A stretch of 64,000 bases of DNA from CAWFXC01 sp963819735 (GCA_963819735.1 CAWFXC010000003.1:281258-345257); one strand, 5' to 3'. Positions 45,483 to 55,010 are shown, counted from the stretch's first letter. The notes: generated from the letters alone by a model not told the origin. Numbers and translations: made by a program.

Positions 45483-46245
45483 CTCCAGCTCCGACACGGT
45501 CCCCCCGGTCGGGGGAGGCGCCGTTCGCCTCACCCTGCAACCGCTCCCACGCAACCTGGGCCGCCGCCTGCTCGGCCGCCTTCTTCGAGCGTCCCTCGCC
45601 CGCGCCGTACTCCTCGTTGCGCAGCCGGACCGTGGCGAAGAACCACTTCGAATGGTCCGGCCCCTCGTGGCGCACCTGGTACTTCGGCAGCTGGTCGTAG
45701 CGCTGCGCCGCCAGCTCCTGCAGGCGGGTCTTGTAGTCCTGCCCGCCGGGTCCGATCGCCTGCTCCCGGATGCGCGACTCCAGCGACGTGAGCACGAGCC
45801 GCGAGACCGGTTCCATCCCGCCGTCGAGGTAGACCGCGGCGATGACCGCTTCCATCGCGTCGGCGAGGATCGACGGCTTCGCCCGCCCGCCCGACGCGTC
45901 CTCACCCTTGCCGAGGCGCAACGACGCGCCGAGGTCGAGCTCCTGCCGCGATCTCGGCCAGCGTCTCCGCGCTCACCACCGCGGCGCGCAGCTTGGCCAG
46001 CTCACCTTCCGGCAGCGTCGGGATACTCCGCGTAGACGTACGTGGTCACCACGAACCCGAGGACGGAGTCGCCCAGGAATTCCAGCCGCTCGTTCGACTG
46101 CTCGATGCCGTGCTCGGAGCAGAACGAGCGGTGGGTCAGTGCCTGCTCGAGCAGGTCGTGATCGAGGAAGGTCCACCCGAGGGCGAGCTGCAAGCGGACA
46201 TCGCCGGCCGGATCGACGCGGCGCAGCTCCCCCGACCGGTGTCAT
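45475..46245 (-). CDS. rnc: Ribonuclease III, about three frameshifts
   Basis: RNase III processes double-stranded RNA, including rRNA precursors. FCSEHGIEQSNERLEFLGDSVLG holds the catalytic ERLEFLGD motif, and the C-terminal dsRNA-binding domain (DYKTRLQELAAQRYD) follows. Breaks near 46019 and 45946 are one-base gains. A third in GGGGG near 46231 would join an ATG at 46245, so that the total (771 bases, 0 modulo 3) fits three insertions. A TTG at 46193 is the alternative start. The gene runs acpP-rnc-mutM. Confidence 0.9.
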
Positions 46246-46335
46246 CTCTGGTCGACCCCGCTCCCGCATCTCGGGTCGACGTCGGGGCGACAGCCCACGC
46301 GACCGTGTGCACGACAGCTCGGTCGCGGCGTCACG

Positions 46336-46635
46336 TCAGCTGCCCCCGCCGAGTCGGTGCATCACGTAGTCGACCGCTTCGCGCACGGTGTGCAGGTCGG
46401 CGAGGTCTTCGTCGTCGATGCTGAACCCGACCGTGCGCTCGCCCAGCTCCTCCTCGAGCGCCTCGACCAGCTCGATGAGCGCGAGCGAGTCGGCGTCGAG
46501 GTCGTCGGCGAAGTTGGAGTCGAGGGTGATGCGGCTCTCGTCGATCTCGAGGATCTCGGCCAGGCGTTCGCGGATCATCCGCAGGACGTCGTCGGGCCCG
46601 ATCGGGCTGCGCTCCACGTGGGTCTCAGCCGGCAC
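46336..46635 (-). CDS. acpP: Acyl carrier protein
   Basis: ACP carries growing acyl chains on a phosphopantetheine attached to the Ser of DADSLALIELVEALEEEL. The 99-residue product is longer than the usual 77-80 because of an N-terminal stretch (PAETHVERSPIGPDDV). GTG at 46635 overlaps the plsX 3' end by about ten bases, so it is likely coupled to it. Confidence 0.92.
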   Translation of the reverse strand: MPAETHVERSPIGPDDVLRMIRERLAEILEIDESRITLDSNFADDLDADSLALIELVEALEEELGERTVGFSIDDEDLADLHTVREAVDYVMHRLGGGS

Positions 46636-47614
46636 CGGCCACCGCCTCTTTCATCCGATCGACGACGTGCGATTCGACGCATTCGACGGCCCGGTACACG
46701 GAGCTGGTCATGGCGAGCGCGTTCGACGAACCGTGCGAGATCACGCACACCCCGTTGACCCCGAGCAGCGTGCAGCCGCCGATGTAGTCGGGGTCGAGCT
46801 GCTTCGCCGCCTCGAGCAGCGCGGGCATCACTGCCGCCGCCGCTTCCTTGATCGTGGGATCCTCGAGCGTGGCGAACACCATCGCCGCGGTGCCGCGGAT
46901 CGCGCCCTCGATCGTCTTCAGCGCCACGTTGCCGGTGAAGCCGTCGGTGACGATCACGTCGACGGTGCGGTGCATGAAGTCGCGGCCCTCGACGTTGCCG
47001 ATGAAGCCGGGAAGGGACTCGAGCATCGGGAACACCGTCTTGCGCAGGTCGTCGCCCTTGCCCGCTTCCTCACCGTTCGACAGCAGGCCGACCGCGCGGC
47101 TCGTCGAGACCGAGGCGGATGCGGGCGTACTCCCGACCCATGATGGCGAACTGCAGCAGCCACTCCGGCGGTGCAGTCGACCGTCGGCGCCGCCGTCGAC
47201 CAGGATCTGCGGGTGCGAGCCGGGCACCGGGACCGGCACCGCGATCGCCGGGCGGGCCACGCCCTTGATCCGCCCCATCCGCAGGAGCGAGGCCGCCATC
47301 GTGGCCCCGGTGTTACCGGCACTGACCATGGCGTCGGCCTTGCCGTCGCGCACGAGCTCCGCGCACACCACGACCGACGCGTCCTTCTTCGTGCGCACCG
47401 CCTTCGGTGCCTCGTCCATCGCGACGACCTCGGTCGCGGGCACGAGCTCGATCGCCGTGCCGGGGCCCGAGGGCAGCAACGGCGCGACCGCGGCTTCGAG
47501 GCCGACGAGCAGGACGCGGACGCCGAGCTCCTCGGCGGCCCGCACCGCGCCCGCGACGATCTGACCGGGGGCGTTGTCTCCGCCCATCGCGTCGACGGCA
47601 ACGGTGATCGGCAC
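46625..47614 (-). CDS. plsX: Phosphate acyltransferase PlsX, three masked frameshifts
   Basis: PlsX makes acyl-phosphate from acyl-ACP for phospholipid synthesis. It begins ITVAVDAMGGDNAPGQIVAGA and contains ASVVVCAELVRDGKADAMVSAGNTGATMA and the C-terminal DPDYIGGCTLLGVNGVCVISHGSS. The frame is open from end to end, but the segment 47095-47185 is read in the wrong frame. Three one-base gains cancel there. Removing them restores DVDCTAEWLLQFAIMGREYA and 328 residues. A gene caller would miss the damage. Confidence 0.92.
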   Translation of the reverse strand: MPITVAVDAMGGDNAPGQIVAGAVRAAEELGVRVLLVGLEAAVAPLLPSGPGTAIELVPATEVVAMDEAPKAVRTKKDASVVVCAELVRDGKADAMVSAGNTGATMAASLLRMGRIKGVARPAIAVPVPVPGSHPQILVDGGADGRLHRRSGCCSSPSWVGSTPASASVSTSRAVGLLSNGEEAGKGDDLRKTVFPMLESLPGFIGNVEGRDFMHRTVDVIVTDGFTGNVALKTIEGAIRGTAAMVFATLEDPTIKEAAAAVMPALLEAAKQLDPDYIGGCTLLGVNGVCVISHGSSNALAMTSSVYRAVECVESHVVDRMKEAVAGAG

Positions 47615-47620
47615 GGCGAC

Positions 47621-47800
47621 CTACTCGACGTCGATGACCTGACGACCGCCGTACCACCCGCAGTTCCCGCACACGATGTGCGGTTGCTTGACCGCACCGC
47701 AGTTGGGACAGGTCGAGCGGGCGGGCGCGTCGAGGCGCCAATTGGAGGCGCGACGCTGACGCGTCTTGGCCCGGGGGGTCTTGCGCTTGGGGACTGCCAT
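47621..47800 (-). CDS. rpmF: 50S ribosomal protein L32
   Basis: The 59-residue L32 (MAVPKRKTPRAKTRQRRASN) has a zinc ribbon of CPNC and CGNC, which binds zinc in the C+ form. The order DUF177 (YceD)-rpmF-plsX-acpP is the classical lipid/ribosome junction. It is short but clearly a gene. Confidence 0.96.
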   Translation of the reverse strand: MAVPKRKTPRAKTRQRRASNWRLDAPARSTCPNCGAVKQPHIVCGNCGWYGGRQVIDVE

Positions 47801-47885
47801 CAGGTGCTCCTACACGGATTCAGTGGGTGCGGCTTCAGGACGTGCGAGACAGGGGCCTGCCCCACGGGAGAGAACATGGCGGGGG

Positions 47886-48404
47886 TCAGAGCTCCAGCTC
47901 CGAGAGGGCGGCCCACCGCGGGTCGGCGGGGGCGTTGTCGAGCTCGTCGGGTTCGACAGCCTGGAGGTCGTCGTCGCCGATCATCACCCCGGGTGCGCCG
48001 GTGGGGCGACACGGTTCGCCGCCGGTGCTGGCGCAGGTGGGGGCCAGCGGGAGCTCGAGCAGGACCGCATCGCGTACGAGCTGCTCCAGGTCGATCGTCT
48101 CGCCCTCGATCGGGTAGGTCTCGCCGTCGACGGGGTGGTGCTCGTAGAGCTCGCCGACACCCACGTCGAGATCGGCGGCCAGGTCCCGCAGGCAGGTGCT
48201 GCACTCGGCTTCCCACCGGGCGTGGACGGTGCCCCGGGCGACGATGCCGTCGGGCACCCGCTCGAGCACGAGATCCAGCCGGACCGGCTCCTCGATCCGC
48301 GCGACGTTGCCACCCAGGCCGGCGATCGCCGCTTCGAGGTGAAGCGGTCGTCGGGCGCCCGGGTGGTGCAGGAGATCGGCGACATCGATACGGAGTGCGC
48401 TCAT
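47886..48404 (-). CDS. DUF177 (YceD-like) protein
   Basis: This 172-residue DUF177 protein, always upstream of rpmF, resembles E. coli YceD, which is linked to 23S rRNA accumulation. It has the C-x2-C pair ECSTCLRD and a second cysteine pair (PTCASTGGEPC), the C-terminal acidic EDDL-like tail and the DGIVARGTVHARWEAEC strand. Function in actinobacteria is not well defined. Confidence 0.9.
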   Translation of the reverse strand: MSALRIDVADLLHHPGARRPLHLEAAIAGLGGNVARIEEPVRLDLVLERVPDGIVARGTVHARWEAECSTCLRDLAADLDVGVGELYEHHPVDGETYPIEGETIDLEQLVRDAVLLELPLAPTCASTGGEPCRPTGAPGVMIGDDDLQAVEPDELDNAPADPRWAALSELEL

Positions 48405-48565
48405 GCTTCTTCGGCCTGGTTACTGGCGTCGAGAGGGTGGATCGGTGCGTCGCAGGGGCTGCGACGCCAGTGCGGCGGCGGGGGGAGGCCGGCGAGGGGG
48501 GCGCCCGCAGAGCCGGAGAGCCAGGATAGCAGGAGGTCCAATTCCGCCCCGGTTCACCGGGACCT

Positions 48566-48632
48566 GGACCCGAACCTGCGTCGCCAGAGGCTTCATAGAG
48601 GCCCGAACGACGCCGTTTCGGGAGGTTGGTCC
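48566..48632. repeat. Palindromic element, copy 1
   Basis: A 67-base inverted repeat has nested stems: GGACC (48566-48570) with GGTCC (48628-48632), GCGTCG with CGACGC in the middle, and a GGCTT/AGGCC inner stem. Its 3' end abuts the stop of the coiled-coil gene at 48634. The related copy 2 is at 55527-55590, in the same orientation relative to the gene. Confidence 0.7.
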
Positions 48633-48633
48633 G

Positions 48634-49188
48634 TTAGTGGTCGTCCTGGTCGAAAACCGCGTTGTCGTCGACGTAGATCGCCTCGGCCGCGGGGAGGTCG
48701 TCGTGCATCTCGTGCGGCAGGGGCTCGACCACCGCCTGCAGCTGCTCGCGACCCTTCTGGACCGTCGCCATGGTGCGCTCGAGCACCACCTCGAACGACG
48801 CCAGCTTCTGGTCGATGTAGTCCTCGGCCTCGTGGCGCAGCCGCCGGCTGTCGGCCTCCGCGTGGGCGACGACCTGCTGCGCGACCCGGCGGGCGTCGCG
48901 CGCCACCTCGGTGCGCTCGACCATGCGCTCGGCCTGCACGCGCGCGGCCTCGACGATGTCTTCGGCGTCGCGGCGGGCCTGGGCGAGGTACTCCTCGCGC
49001 TCCTTCAGCAACCAACGGGCGTGCCGCAGCTCCTCGGGCATCGCCGCCAGCGCGTCGTCGATGATCTCGAGCGCCTCTTCGCGGTTGATGAGCACCGACG
49101 CCGACATCGGCATCGTGCGGGCGGTGTCGATCACCTCCCGCAGCTCGCGCAGCAGGGTCTCGAGGTCGTAGGCCTGCTGGTCGCTCAT
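48634..49188 (-). CDS. SepIVA-like coiled-coil protein
   Basis: This 184-residue protein is almost all coiled coil (EEYLAQARRDAEDIVEAARVQAERMVE, ADSRRLRHEAEDYIDQKLASFEVVL) with a short N-terminal helix and an acidic tail. Its position next to coaD and DUF177/rpmF and the DivIVA-like repeats match the mycobacterial SepIVA/Rv2927c group, which affects septation and envelope growth. That assignment is by position and pattern. ATG at 49188 overlaps the coaD stop as ATGA. Confidence 0.75.
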   Translation of the reverse strand: MSDQQAYDLETLLRELREVIDTARTMPMSASVLINREEALEIIDDALAAMPEELRHARWLLKEREEYLAQARRDAEDIVEAARVQAERMVERTEVARDARRVAQQVVAHAEADSRRLRHEAEDYIDQKLASFEVVLERTMATVQKGREQLQAVVEPLPHEMHDDLPAAEAIYVDDNAVFDQDDH

Positions 49189-49691
49189 GCCTCAGCTCCG
49201 GAGCCGGGGCCGCGGTCGCCGAAGCGCCCTTCGAGGCGGGCGGCCACCCGGCGGGGCACCATGCTCGACACGTCGCCGCCGAAGCGGGCGACTTCGCGGA
49301 CCAGGCTCGACGACAGGAACGAGTACTGCGGGCTGGTGGAGATGAAGAAGGTGTCGATCCCCGACAGCTGCTGGTTCATCTGCGCCATCTGGAGCTCGTA
49401 GTCGAAGTCGGAGACCGCCCGCAGTCCCTTGACGATGGCCTCGGCGCCGTGGTCCTTGGCGAACTCGACGAGCAGGCCCTTGAAGAACTCGATCCGCACG
49501 TTCTTCAGGTGCGAGATCTCCTCGGCCAGCATGGTCTGGCGCTCTTCGAGGGTGAACAGCGACTGGGTCTTCTGCGGATTGCGGATCACCGCGACGATGA
49601 CGTCGTCGAAATGGCGCGCGGTGCGCTCGATGATGTCGAGATGACCGTTGGTGACGGGGTCGAACGATCCCGGGCACAGAGCGGTAGCCAC
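49185..49691 (-). CDS. coaD: Phosphopantetheine adenylyltransferase
   Basis: CoaD catalyses the penultimate step of CoA synthesis. It has the nucleotidyltransferase CPGSFDPVTNGHLDII (with TNGH) and the C-terminal ISTSPQYSFLSSSLVREVA. The GTG at 49691 gives the usual 168 residues. It is in the order rsmD-coaD-sepIVA-like. Confidence 0.95.
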   Translation of the reverse strand: MATALCPGSFDPVTNGHLDIIERTARHFDDVIVAVIRNPQKTQSLFTLEERQTMLAEEISHLKNVRIEFFKGLLVEFAKDHGAEAIVKGLRAVSDFDYELQMAQMNQQLSGIDTFFISTSPQYSFLSSSLVREVARFGGDVSSMVPRRVAARLEGRFGDRGPGSGAEA

Positions 49692-49731
49692 GCGGCGGTG
49701 CTCCTGGTACGAGAGGCGGCGGGCCGGACCC

Positions 49732-50289
49732 TCAGGCGATCGCGACCACCAGGAGCGTATCTCCGTACGAGCGTTCCTTCTCGACATGCCATCCCGACGG
49801 CAACTCGACCGGTTCGCCGGCCTTCGGCCGCTCGACGACGACCGTCCCACCCTCGACGACGACCCCCGCGCCGGCCAGCGCTGCGAGCACCGCGGCGACC
49901 TCGGCCGACGGGGTGTCGTAGGGCGGATCGAGGAACACGAGGTCGAACGGCGCCTCGGCGACCGGTCGGGTGAGGAAGCCGGCGACCGGCGCCCGCACGA
50001 AGCGCGCCTGATCCTCCAACCCCAGGGTGGCGAGGTTGGCCCGGATGGCGACCTCGGACGCGAAGTCGCGGTCGACCAGCACCGCCCGCACCGCGCCGCG
50101 CGACAGGGCCTCGATGGCGAGCGCGCCGCTCCCCGAGTAGAGGTCGAGCACCACGGCGTCCTCGATCCGGTGGCGCCCGAGCGACGCGAACAAGGCTTCC
50201 TTCAGGCGATCGGTCGTCGGGCGGGCCGGGCCCTTCGGCGCCACCAGGTGCCGGCCGCCCACGCTGCCCGCCACGACGCGCAACGGCAT
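49732..50289 (-). CDS. rsmD: 16S rRNA (guanine966-N2)-methyltransferase RsmD
   Basis: This enzyme methylates G966 of 16S rRNA. It shows RVVAGSVGGRHLVAPKG, RPTTDRLKEALFASL, the SAM motif LDLYSGSGALAIEALSRGA, and the catalytic LVFLDPPYDTP (DPPY). It is 185 residues. ATG at 50289. Confidence 0.93.
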   Translation of the reverse strand: MPLRVVAGSVGGRHLVAPKGPARPTTDRLKEALFASLGRHRIEDAVVLDLYSGSGALAIEALSRGAVRAVLVDRDFASEVAIRANLATLGLEDQARFVRAPVAGFLTRPVAEAPFDLVFLDPPYDTPSAEVAAVLAALAGAGVVVEGGTVVVERPKAGEPVELPSGWHVEKERSYGDTLLVVAIA

Positions 50290-50395
50290 CAGCTCACGAA
50301 CGCGGGCGCGTGCAGCATCGGCGCGGGATCGTACTCCTGACCTGGCCGTTCGCCGGCCCGTTCAGGTTCGAGGGTTCCGGTACGCTCCCCGCCTC

Positions 50396-51121
50396 GTGGC
50401 CCGCGACGACGAGCACGACCTGAGGCGGGCGGCAGTTCCGCTGGCCGTGGCCGCGTGGCTCGCGGCGGTGGCCGGGTTCGTCGACGCCGTCGGCTTCGAC
50501 CGCATCGGCGTGTTCCCGTCGAACCAGAGCGGCAACGTCGTGTTCTTCGGCATGGCCGTCGGCGGCACGAGCCCGACGTCGGCGTCGCGCGCCGGCATCT
50601 CGATCCTCGGGTTCCTCGTCGGCGTCGCGGTGGCGTTCGCGCTCGCCGGGCGGATCGCGCGCGAGCATCGGCCGACGGGCATCCTCACGCTCGAGTTGGT
50701 GCCGCTCGTCGCGGTCGTGTTCGCCGCCGGCGCGCCGCACGGCAGCGCGATCACACCCGGCGCGCGCGGTCTGCTGGCGATCGCGCTGGCCTCGTTCGCC
50801 ATGGGCGCGCAGACCGAAGTGATCCGCCGCGTCGCCGGCGTCGCGATCACCACCACCTTCCAGTCGGGCACTGTCGCGCGCGCGGCCGAGGCCGTCGTCA
50901 GCAGCGGGCCGCGCACTCCTCGTCGCGATCGCGCGTGGGCCGCGCTCGGTGTGGTGTCGATCGTGCTGGTGAGCTACGCGGCGGGCGCCATGCTCGGCGC
51001 GGTCACCGAGCAGACCGGGCGTTGGACGTTCGTCATCCCGATTGTCGCGATCGCGCTCCTACTGGTCGCGGTGCTCCGGTCCGCCGCGGTACGCCGGGCC
51101 CTCGCCCCACCCGACAGCTGA
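50396..51121 (+). CDS. DUF1275 (YoaK-like) membrane protein
   Basis: This 241-residue protein has about six membrane helices and the DUF1275 features GFVDAVGFDRIGVFPSNQSGNVVFFG in the first part and FAMGAQTEVIRRVAGVAITTTFQSGT later. Family function is unknown, possibly transport. Start GTG at 50396. It is the only plus-strand gene in this stretch. Confidence 0.85.
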   Translation: MARDDEHDLRRAAVPLAVAAWLAAVAGFVDAVGFDRIGVFPSNQSGNVVFFGMAVGGTSPTSASRAGISILGFLVGVAVAFALAGRIAREHRPTGILTLELVPLVAVVFAAGAPHGSAITPGARGLLAIALASFAMGAQTEVIRRVAGVAITTTFQSGTVARAAEAVVSSGPRTPRRDRAWAALGVVSIVLVSYAAGAMLGAVTEQTGRWTFVIPIVAIALLLVAVLRSAAVRRALAPPDS

Positions 51122-51145
51122 CCCGGCTGACCCGTCGCGGCCGGC

Positions 51146-53327
51146 TCAGCTCTTGAACAGGAACTCGACGGTGTCGCCGAGGAGGTCGCGCACTTCCTCG
51201 CGCAGTTGGGCGTGCTGTTCGAGGTCGGGATCCGCGTCGAGGATCTGCTCGGCCACACTCCGCGCCTCGATCACGATCGGCTCGTCCTGCGGCAGGCGCC
51301 CGAGCTTGAGGTCGGTCCACCCGGCCTGGCGCTCGCCGAACACCTCCCCCGCACCGCGGATCTCGAGGTCGCGCTCGGCGAGCTCGAAGCCGTCGCCCGA
51401 CTCGACCATCGCCTGCATGCGCGCCTCGCCGTGCGGCGTGCTCGGGTCGGCGAGCAGGTAGCACCACGACTCGTGCTTCCCGCGGCCGATCCGGCCCCGC
51501 AACTGGTGGAGCTGCAGCAGCCCGAAGCGGTCGGCGTCCTCGATGACCATCACCGTGGCGTTGGGCACGTCGACGCCCACCTCGATCACGGTGGTGGCCA
51601 CGAGCACGTCGATCTCGCCCGCCCGGAACGCGGCCATCGTCGCTTCCTTCTCCGGCGCCGGCATCTGCCCGTGCAGCAGCCCGAGCCGGAGCCCGGCCAG
51701 GTCTTCTGCGCGCAGGCGTTCCAGCTCCTCGGTCGCGGCCCGCGCCTCGAGCTTGTCGGAGCCCTCCACCAACGGGCACACCACGTAGGCCTGCCGGCCC
51801 GCCGCCACCTCGGTACGCACGCGCTCGTACACCGCAACGCGTTCGAGCGGGCCGGTGCCCACCACCTCGGTGACGATCGGCGAGCGCCCCGCGGGCAGCT
51901 CGCGCAGCTCGGTGCGGTCGAGGTCGCCGTAGATGAGCATCGCCGCGGTGCGCGGGATCGGTGTGGCCGTCATCACCAGCACGTCGGGCGAGTCGCCCTT
52001 CGCCCGCAACAGGTCGCGTTGTTCGACGCCGAAGCGGTGTTGCTCGTCGATCACCGCCACGCCGAGGTTGGCGAACTCGACCCCTCCGTAGATGAGCGCG
52101 TGCGTGCCCACGAGGATGTCGACCTCGCCCGCGAGCAGGCCCGACGCGATGCGCCGGCGTTCGGCCGCGGGCGTGCGGTTGGTGAGCAGCGCGACCCGCA
52201 CCGGGCGTTCGCCGAGCAGCGTGCCCTCCGCGGGCACGATGAGATCCGCGAGCAGGGCGCGCATGGTGAGCTCGTGCTGTTCGGCCAGCACCTCGGTGGG
52301 AGCCATGAACGCGCCCTGGTACCCGCCCTGCACCGCGGTGAGCAACGCGGTGAGCGCGACGACGGTCTTGCCCGATCCCACCTCTCCCTGCAGCAGTCGG
52401 TGCATCGGCGCGGGGAGCGCGAGGTCGGCGGTGATGCGGTCGATGGCGCGCTGCTGATCGGCGGTCAACGGGAACGGCAACTTGGCGTGGAACGCGGGCA
52501 CGAGATGGCCGTCGATCTGGTGCTGCACCCCGCTCGCCTGCGCCGCTAGCGCGCGCTTGCGGGCGACGAGCGCGAGCTGCATGCGGAGGAACTCGTCGAA
52601 CTTCAGGCGCTGCTCGGCTGCCTTCTTCTCCGCCATCGACTCCGGGCGATGGATGCCCCGGTACGCGGCACCGCGGCCGATCAGGTCGTGCTCGTCCCGC
52701 AACGACGGCGTCGAGCGGGTCGGCGAAGCCGCGTCGCTTGGTGCGCTCGAGGCACGACGCGACCGCGCGCCGCAGCTGCCACGTCTGCACCTCGGCCTTC
52801 CCCGACTGCGGGTACACCGGCACGATCGTGCCCGTGCTCTCGGCCGCCTCGCCCGGCGCGCGCTCGGAGTCGGGCGCCGCGAGCACGTCGACCGCGGGGT
52901 TCGACATCTGCCGGTCGCCGCGGTACAACTCGACCTTGCCGAACAACGAGACCTGCGTACCGGCTGGAAGTTGCTTGACCCGCCAGGCCTGATTGAAGAA
53001 CACGAGCTTGAGTCGGCCGGTGCCGTCGTAGACGGTCGCGTTCACGATGGTGCGCTTGCCGTCGCGCGTGCGATGGGAGCTGATCGAGCGCACCTCGGCG
53101 TCGACCGTCGCCTCCTTGCCGGTTTCGAGCTCGGCGATCTCGGCGCGCGCGGTGCGGTCGAGGTAGCGGCGCGGGTAGTGCTCGAGCAGGTCGAGCACGG
53201 TGGTGATGCCCATCTCGGCCAGGCCGAGCTGCAACTTCGCGCCGACGGCCTTGAGCTCGGTGACCTGCCGGCCGTCGAGGTCGCGCAGCGTCAGCCCCGG
53301 CGGCGCCGTGTCCGCGCTACTCGACAC
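51146..53327 (-). CDS. recG: ATP-dependent DNA helicase RecG, one frameshift
   Basis: RecG migrates branched DNA and rescues stalled forks. The wedge/OB domain (TGRLKLVFFNQAWRVKQLPAGT) and helicase domain (LLQGEVGSGKTVVALTAL, DEQHRFG, DADRFGLLQLHQLRGRIGR) are in different frames that join near 52703, where one G is gained (DPLDAVLRDEHDL). Length after repair is 726 residues. Start GTG at 53327 overlaps the fakA-like stop by 11 bases. Confidence 0.94.
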
Positions 53328-54987
53328 CGATGAGGTAGGGGTAGAGCGGCTGATCCCCCTCGTGGAGCTCCACCTCCACGTCGGGATGCGACGAGGCGAT
53401 CTGCTCGCTGATCACCACCGTGTCGCCGGCATCGGCGTCGGCACCGAGGATGATGGTGACGAGCTCGGTGTCGTCGCCGACGAGCGAGTCGACCAGCGCG
53501 ATCGCGGCGTCGGTCACCGACTTCGTGGCCACCACGATGCCGTCGGCCGCGATGGCGATCCAGTCGCCGGTCGCGATCGGCCCGCACTCGGCCACGCTGT
53601 CGCGCACCGCCTGCGTGACCTCACCCGCGTGCACGCGCGTGGCGGCTTCCTGCATCGCCGCCGCGTTCTCGTCGAGCGACGCGGTGGGGTCGTACACCAC
53701 GAGCGCGCCGAGCGCCTCCACCACCGACGCGGTCGGCACCACCGTCACCGGCACGTCGGTGAGCCCGGGCACCTGTCCGGCCACCGCCACGATGTTCTTG
53801 TTGTTCGGCAGCACGATCACGCCGTCGGCCACGCAGGCATTGACGGCCTCGAGGATCTGCGCGGTCGACGGGTTCATCGACTGCCCGCCCGCCACCACCT
53901 GCTGCACGCCGAGGTTCGCGAGCAGCCGCTCCAGGCCGTCGCCCACCGCCACTGCGACCACCGCGGTGGTGACGCGCTCGAGGGTGGCGACGGTCTGCTC
54001 GCGCACCCACTGCTCCTCCTCGTAGGCCGCGCCCGCCGCCACCTGCTCGATGAGGTCGGTGACGCGGATGCGGACCGGCTTGCCGACGTCGATGCCCGCC
54101 TCGATGGCCGCGCCGATGTCGTTGGTGTGCACGTGGCAGTTCCACACGCCGTCGCCGCCGACCACCACGATCGAGTCGCCGAGCTCACCCCACGCGCGCT
54201 TGAACCCGTCGATGCGTTCGTCGTCGGCGTGCAGGAAGTACATGACCTCGTAGCGCAGTGACGACGGGTCGTCTTCGTCGTGGTGCATGTGGCTCTCGAC
54301 CGACGCCGGCGTGTCGATGATCTCGGGCGGCGGCACCGGGCGGTCGGCCACCACGCTGAGGCACGACGCGAGCAGCAGCTCGAACCCGCGGCCGCCGGCG
54401 TCGACGACCCCCGCTTCGCGCAGCACCGGCAGGAGATCGGGGGTGTGCGCCACCGCGTCGCGTGCCGCGGCCGACGCCCGTTCCAGGATCCCGGCCAGCG
54501 TGGTCTCGCCGTCGCTCACCGCGCGCTCCACCGACTCCGCCGCCATGCGCACGACGGTGAGGATGGTGCCCTCCACCGGCCGCAACACCGCCTGGTACGC
54601 GGCGTCGGTGGCCCGGCGCAGCCCGGCGGCGACGTCGGTGCCCGAGACCGACTCGAGGGGCGCGAACGTGTCGGCCAGGCCCCGCAGGATCTGGGAGAGG
54701 ATCACGCCCGAGTTGCCGCGGGCGCCCATGAGGGAGCCGTGGCGGATCGCCTCGCACACCTGCCCCATCGCGGTGGCATCCGTCCCGGATGCCTTCACGC
54801 CGGAAGTGCCGTCGAGCTCCCCCACCACCGACTCGAGGGTGAGCGCCATGTTGGTGCCGGTGTCCCCGTCGGGCACGGGGTAGACGTTGAGCCGGTTGAG
54901 CTCGTCCTGATGGGCCCGGAGCGCGTCGCGATACGTGGACACGATGCGGCGGAGGTCCCCCGGCGCCAGCTTTTGCAGGACCGTCAC
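53317..54987 (-). CDS. FakA-like DAK2/DegV-associated kinase
   Basis: This 556-residue protein is a DAK2-domain fatty-acid or glycerone-like kinase (YloV/FakA group). The DAK2 domain shows LNVYPVPDGDTGTNMALTL, MGARGNSGVILSQILRG and AGVVDAGGRGFELLL; a FakA middle and C-terminal domain follows. In Firmicutes FakA works with FakB to phosphorylate fatty acids; no fakB is in the window. GTG at 54987 is seven bases after a TACCAT -10 box, so the mRNA may be leaderless. It precedes recG, as in many Gram-positive bacteria. Confidence 0.88.
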   Translation of the reverse strand: MTVLQKLAPGDLRRIVSTYRDALRAHQDELNRLNVYPVPDGDTGTNMALTLESVVGELDGTSGVKASGTDATAMGQVCEAIRHGSLMGARGNSGVILSQILRGLADTFAPLESVSGTDVAAGLRRATDAAYQAVLRPVEGTILTVVRMAAESVERAVSDGETTLAGILERASAAARDAVAHTPDLLPVLREAGVVDAGGRGFELLLASCLSVVADRPVPPPEIIDTPASVESHMHHDEDDPSSLRYEVMYFLHADDERIDGFKRAWGELGDSIVVVGGDGVWNCHVHTNDIGAAIEAGIDVGKPVRIRVTDLIEQVAAGAAYEEEQWVREQTVATLERVTTAVVAVAVGDGLERLLANLGVQQVVAGGQSMNPSTAQILEAVNACVADGVIVLPNNKNIVAVAGQVPGLTDVPVTVVPTASVVEALGALVVYDPTASLDENAAAMQEAATRVHAGEVTQAVRDSVAECGPIATGDWIAIAADGIVVATKSVTDAAIALVDSLVGDDTELVTIILGADADAGDTVVISEQIASSHPDVEVELHEGDQPLYPYLIGVE

Positions 54988-54994
54988 GGCTGGG

Positions 54995-55000
54995 ATGGTA
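54995..55000 (-). promoter_or_regulatory. -10 box TACCAT immediately before the fakA-like GTG
   Basis: TACCAT on the minus strand ends seven bases before the start codon, a spacing that places the transcription start at or next to the GTG. This is typical of leaderless mRNAs, common in actinobacteria. No clear -35. Confidence 0.5.
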
Positions 55001-55010
55001 CTTCGCCCAC

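Noticed and set aside
48405..48565. A possible gene between DUF177 and the palindromic element
   Set aside because: No open frame with a start and ribosome site; the stretch is upstream region of DUF177.
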